From a virus, in the IMG/VR virus record IMGVR_UViG_3300028388_002556, positions 1-23,034 of that record: a stretch of DNA of 23,034 nt. The stretch is one strand, 5' to 3'. Under the pieces are notes generated by a model, which saw nothing but the letters and a program-made list of their open reading frames with translations, did not search any database and was not told where the DNA came from. A program made the translations under genes and the position numbers. Below, one piece after another: positions 22,384-23,034 of this stretch (position 1 is the first letter of the stretch; the number at the start of each line of letters is the position of its first letter).

Positions 22384-22650
22384 TTGTAACTGTTGTAATG
22401 CAGTGTCTAGGCGAGTCAGCTTTCGCTCTAATACAGTGATAGCGGCTCGCTGTTTTTTTGACTGCTCTTCCAATGAGCGTACATATTCGATGGTAGGAAT
22501 CTTTTGAACACTACCGTCTTCACCTAGCATTTCAAACGTGTCAACACCCTGCGCACGTAATCCACCTGCTACACGATTAGGATTCTTATCAGATGATGAT
22601 TGGGTCTGGGCCGGCTTGTTTCTGCCGTACATTTGATTTAGATAGCTCAC
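22363..22650 (-). CDS. Coiled-coil protein, function unknown
   Basis: 95 residues. GTG start at 22650, overlapping the methyltransferase TGA, with GGAG seven bases upstream. The N-terminal half is polar and flexible (YGRNKPAQTQSSSDKNPN); the second half is a long heptad-rich helix (EYVRSLEEQSKKQRAAITVL, then ERKLTRLDTALQQLQ), predicted coiled coil. VDTFEMLGEDGSVQKIPT between them could be a small beta hairpin. Probably a structural or scaffold-type accessory protein; no family recognised. Its 3' end overlaps the plus-strand lysine-rich gene by 21 bp. Confidence 0.75.
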   Translation of the reverse strand: MSYLNQMYGRNKPAQTQSSSDKNPNRVAGGLRAQGVDTFEMLGEDGSVQKIPTIEYVRSLEEQSKKQRAAITVLERKLTRLDTALQQLQSAFNRG

Positions 22651-23034
22651 TGTTCTTCTCCATAAGGTATTTTGACAAAATTATTAAGTGCGTGTTCTTC
22701 AAAAAGATTTTCAAATATCTGTTCTTTCTCATTTTCTTTTAATTTTTTTTGTTTGTTTTTGGGTTCTTCACCGCGTTCTTTAAGACTTTTGTCCTTACCT
22801 TCTAACGCTAATTTAGCATCTAAAATAGCAGAGTAATCTTTTAATTCTTCTTCATCTATTCTCTTTTGTGCTACCTCACAATAATCCTTACTCATATCAA
22901 TCCCAAGGTAGCGCCTACCTGTTTTTTCTGCTACGAATGTGGTCGTTCCTGCACCATTAAACGGATCAAGAATCACATCATCTTGAAAGCTGAATAATTT
23001 TAAGGCTCTGTATGCTAATTCAGGTGGAAACATA
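22647..23034 (-). CDS. DNA methyltransferase (N6_N4-type, beta-class-like), 5' part beyond the window
   Basis: C-terminal 128 residues of a site-specific amino-methyltransferase. The visible motifs are FPPELAYRALKLFSF, the SAM-binding motif I LDPFNGAGTTTFVAE and YLGIDMSKDYCEVAQKRI, the order of beta-class enzymes (Pfam N6_N4_Mtase) in which the catalytic DPPY/SPPY lies N-terminal, here outside the window. The Met at 23033 is probably internal, since FPPELAYR is normally preceded by HPA/HP residues. After the domain comes a highly charged tail of about 60 residues (LEGKDKSLKERGEEPKNKQK, KLKENEKEQIFENLFEEH) not typical of the family. It may protect phage DNA against host restriction. Ends overlapping the coiled-coil GTG (GTGA). 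Confidence 0.85.
   Translation of the reverse strand, partial: MFPPELAYRALKLFSFQDDVILDPFNGAGTTTFVAEKTGRRYLGIDMSKDYCEVAQKRIDEEELKDYSAILDAKLALEGKDKSLKERGEEPKNKQKKLKENEKEQIFENLFEEHALNNFVKIPYGEEQ

Noticed and set aside
1-23034. tRNA genes, CRISPR arrays, insertion sequences, integrase or attachment sites
   Set aside because: None recognised on either strand by eye; the nearly gap-free coding leaves little room for them.

Overview
The window is a piece of an AT-rich (about 40% GC by eye), gene-dense genome of a T4-like marine myovirus. The evidence is a T4-type replication and nucleotide cassette (ThyA, DHFR, gp44-like clamp loader, DEDDh exonuclease), a GroES/gp31-like co-chaperonin, a MazG-like pyrophosphohydrolase, a very large tail-fibre module and repeated T4-type late promoters (GATAAATA). 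Genes touch or overlap almost everywhere, many by TAATG or ATGA junctions. No tRNA, CRISPR array, transposon or rRNA was seen. The host is not fixed by the sequence. The 7Fe ferredoxin is of the FdxA type found in proteobacteria and no photosynthesis gene is present, so a marine heterotrophic proteobacterium is more likely than a cyanobacterium (inference).

Region 1 (1-2917, minus strand) is a metabolic and replication operon behind a near-consensus sigma-70 promoter (TTGACT, 17 bp, TATAAT; 2889-2917). In transcription order it holds a 3'-5' exonuclease, a clamp-loader ATPase, a 32-residue ORF, a 7Fe ferredoxin, dihydrofolate reductase and thymidylate synthase (cut by the window edge). DHFR and ThyA together form the phage dTMP cycle.

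Region 2 (2929-5414, minus) holds a Bax-inhibitor-1 family membrane protein, a MazG-like enzyme, a GroES-like co-chaperonin, a small conserved-looking phage protein with a run-on 3' end, an orphan DNA polymerase III alpha fragment and a small helical protein.

Region 3 (5414-21302, minus) is the late structural module. It has four fibre or baseplate-type proteins (185, 922, 245 and 681 aa), a small frameshifted gene, and a 2987-residue fibre whose C-terminal domain lies in another frame. At its 5' end, 12 bp before the giant fibre gene, is an IscA-type Fe-S carrier. GATAAATA late promoters precede most of these units.

Region 4 (21363-23034) is a mixed-strand patch of small genes: a zinc-ribbon protein (+), two small minus-strand proteins, a lysine-rich protein with a HeH/SAP-like tail (+), a coiled-coil protein and the 3' part of a DNA methyltransferase.

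The most notable points are: an Fe-S theme (ferredoxin plus IscA next to a giant fibre whose only four cysteines are clustered, three exactly 20 residues apart); an orphan DnaE fragment; a clamp loader missing about 40 residues between Walker A and B; and three places where one extra base breaks a reading frame. The last group needs separating into biology and assembly error.
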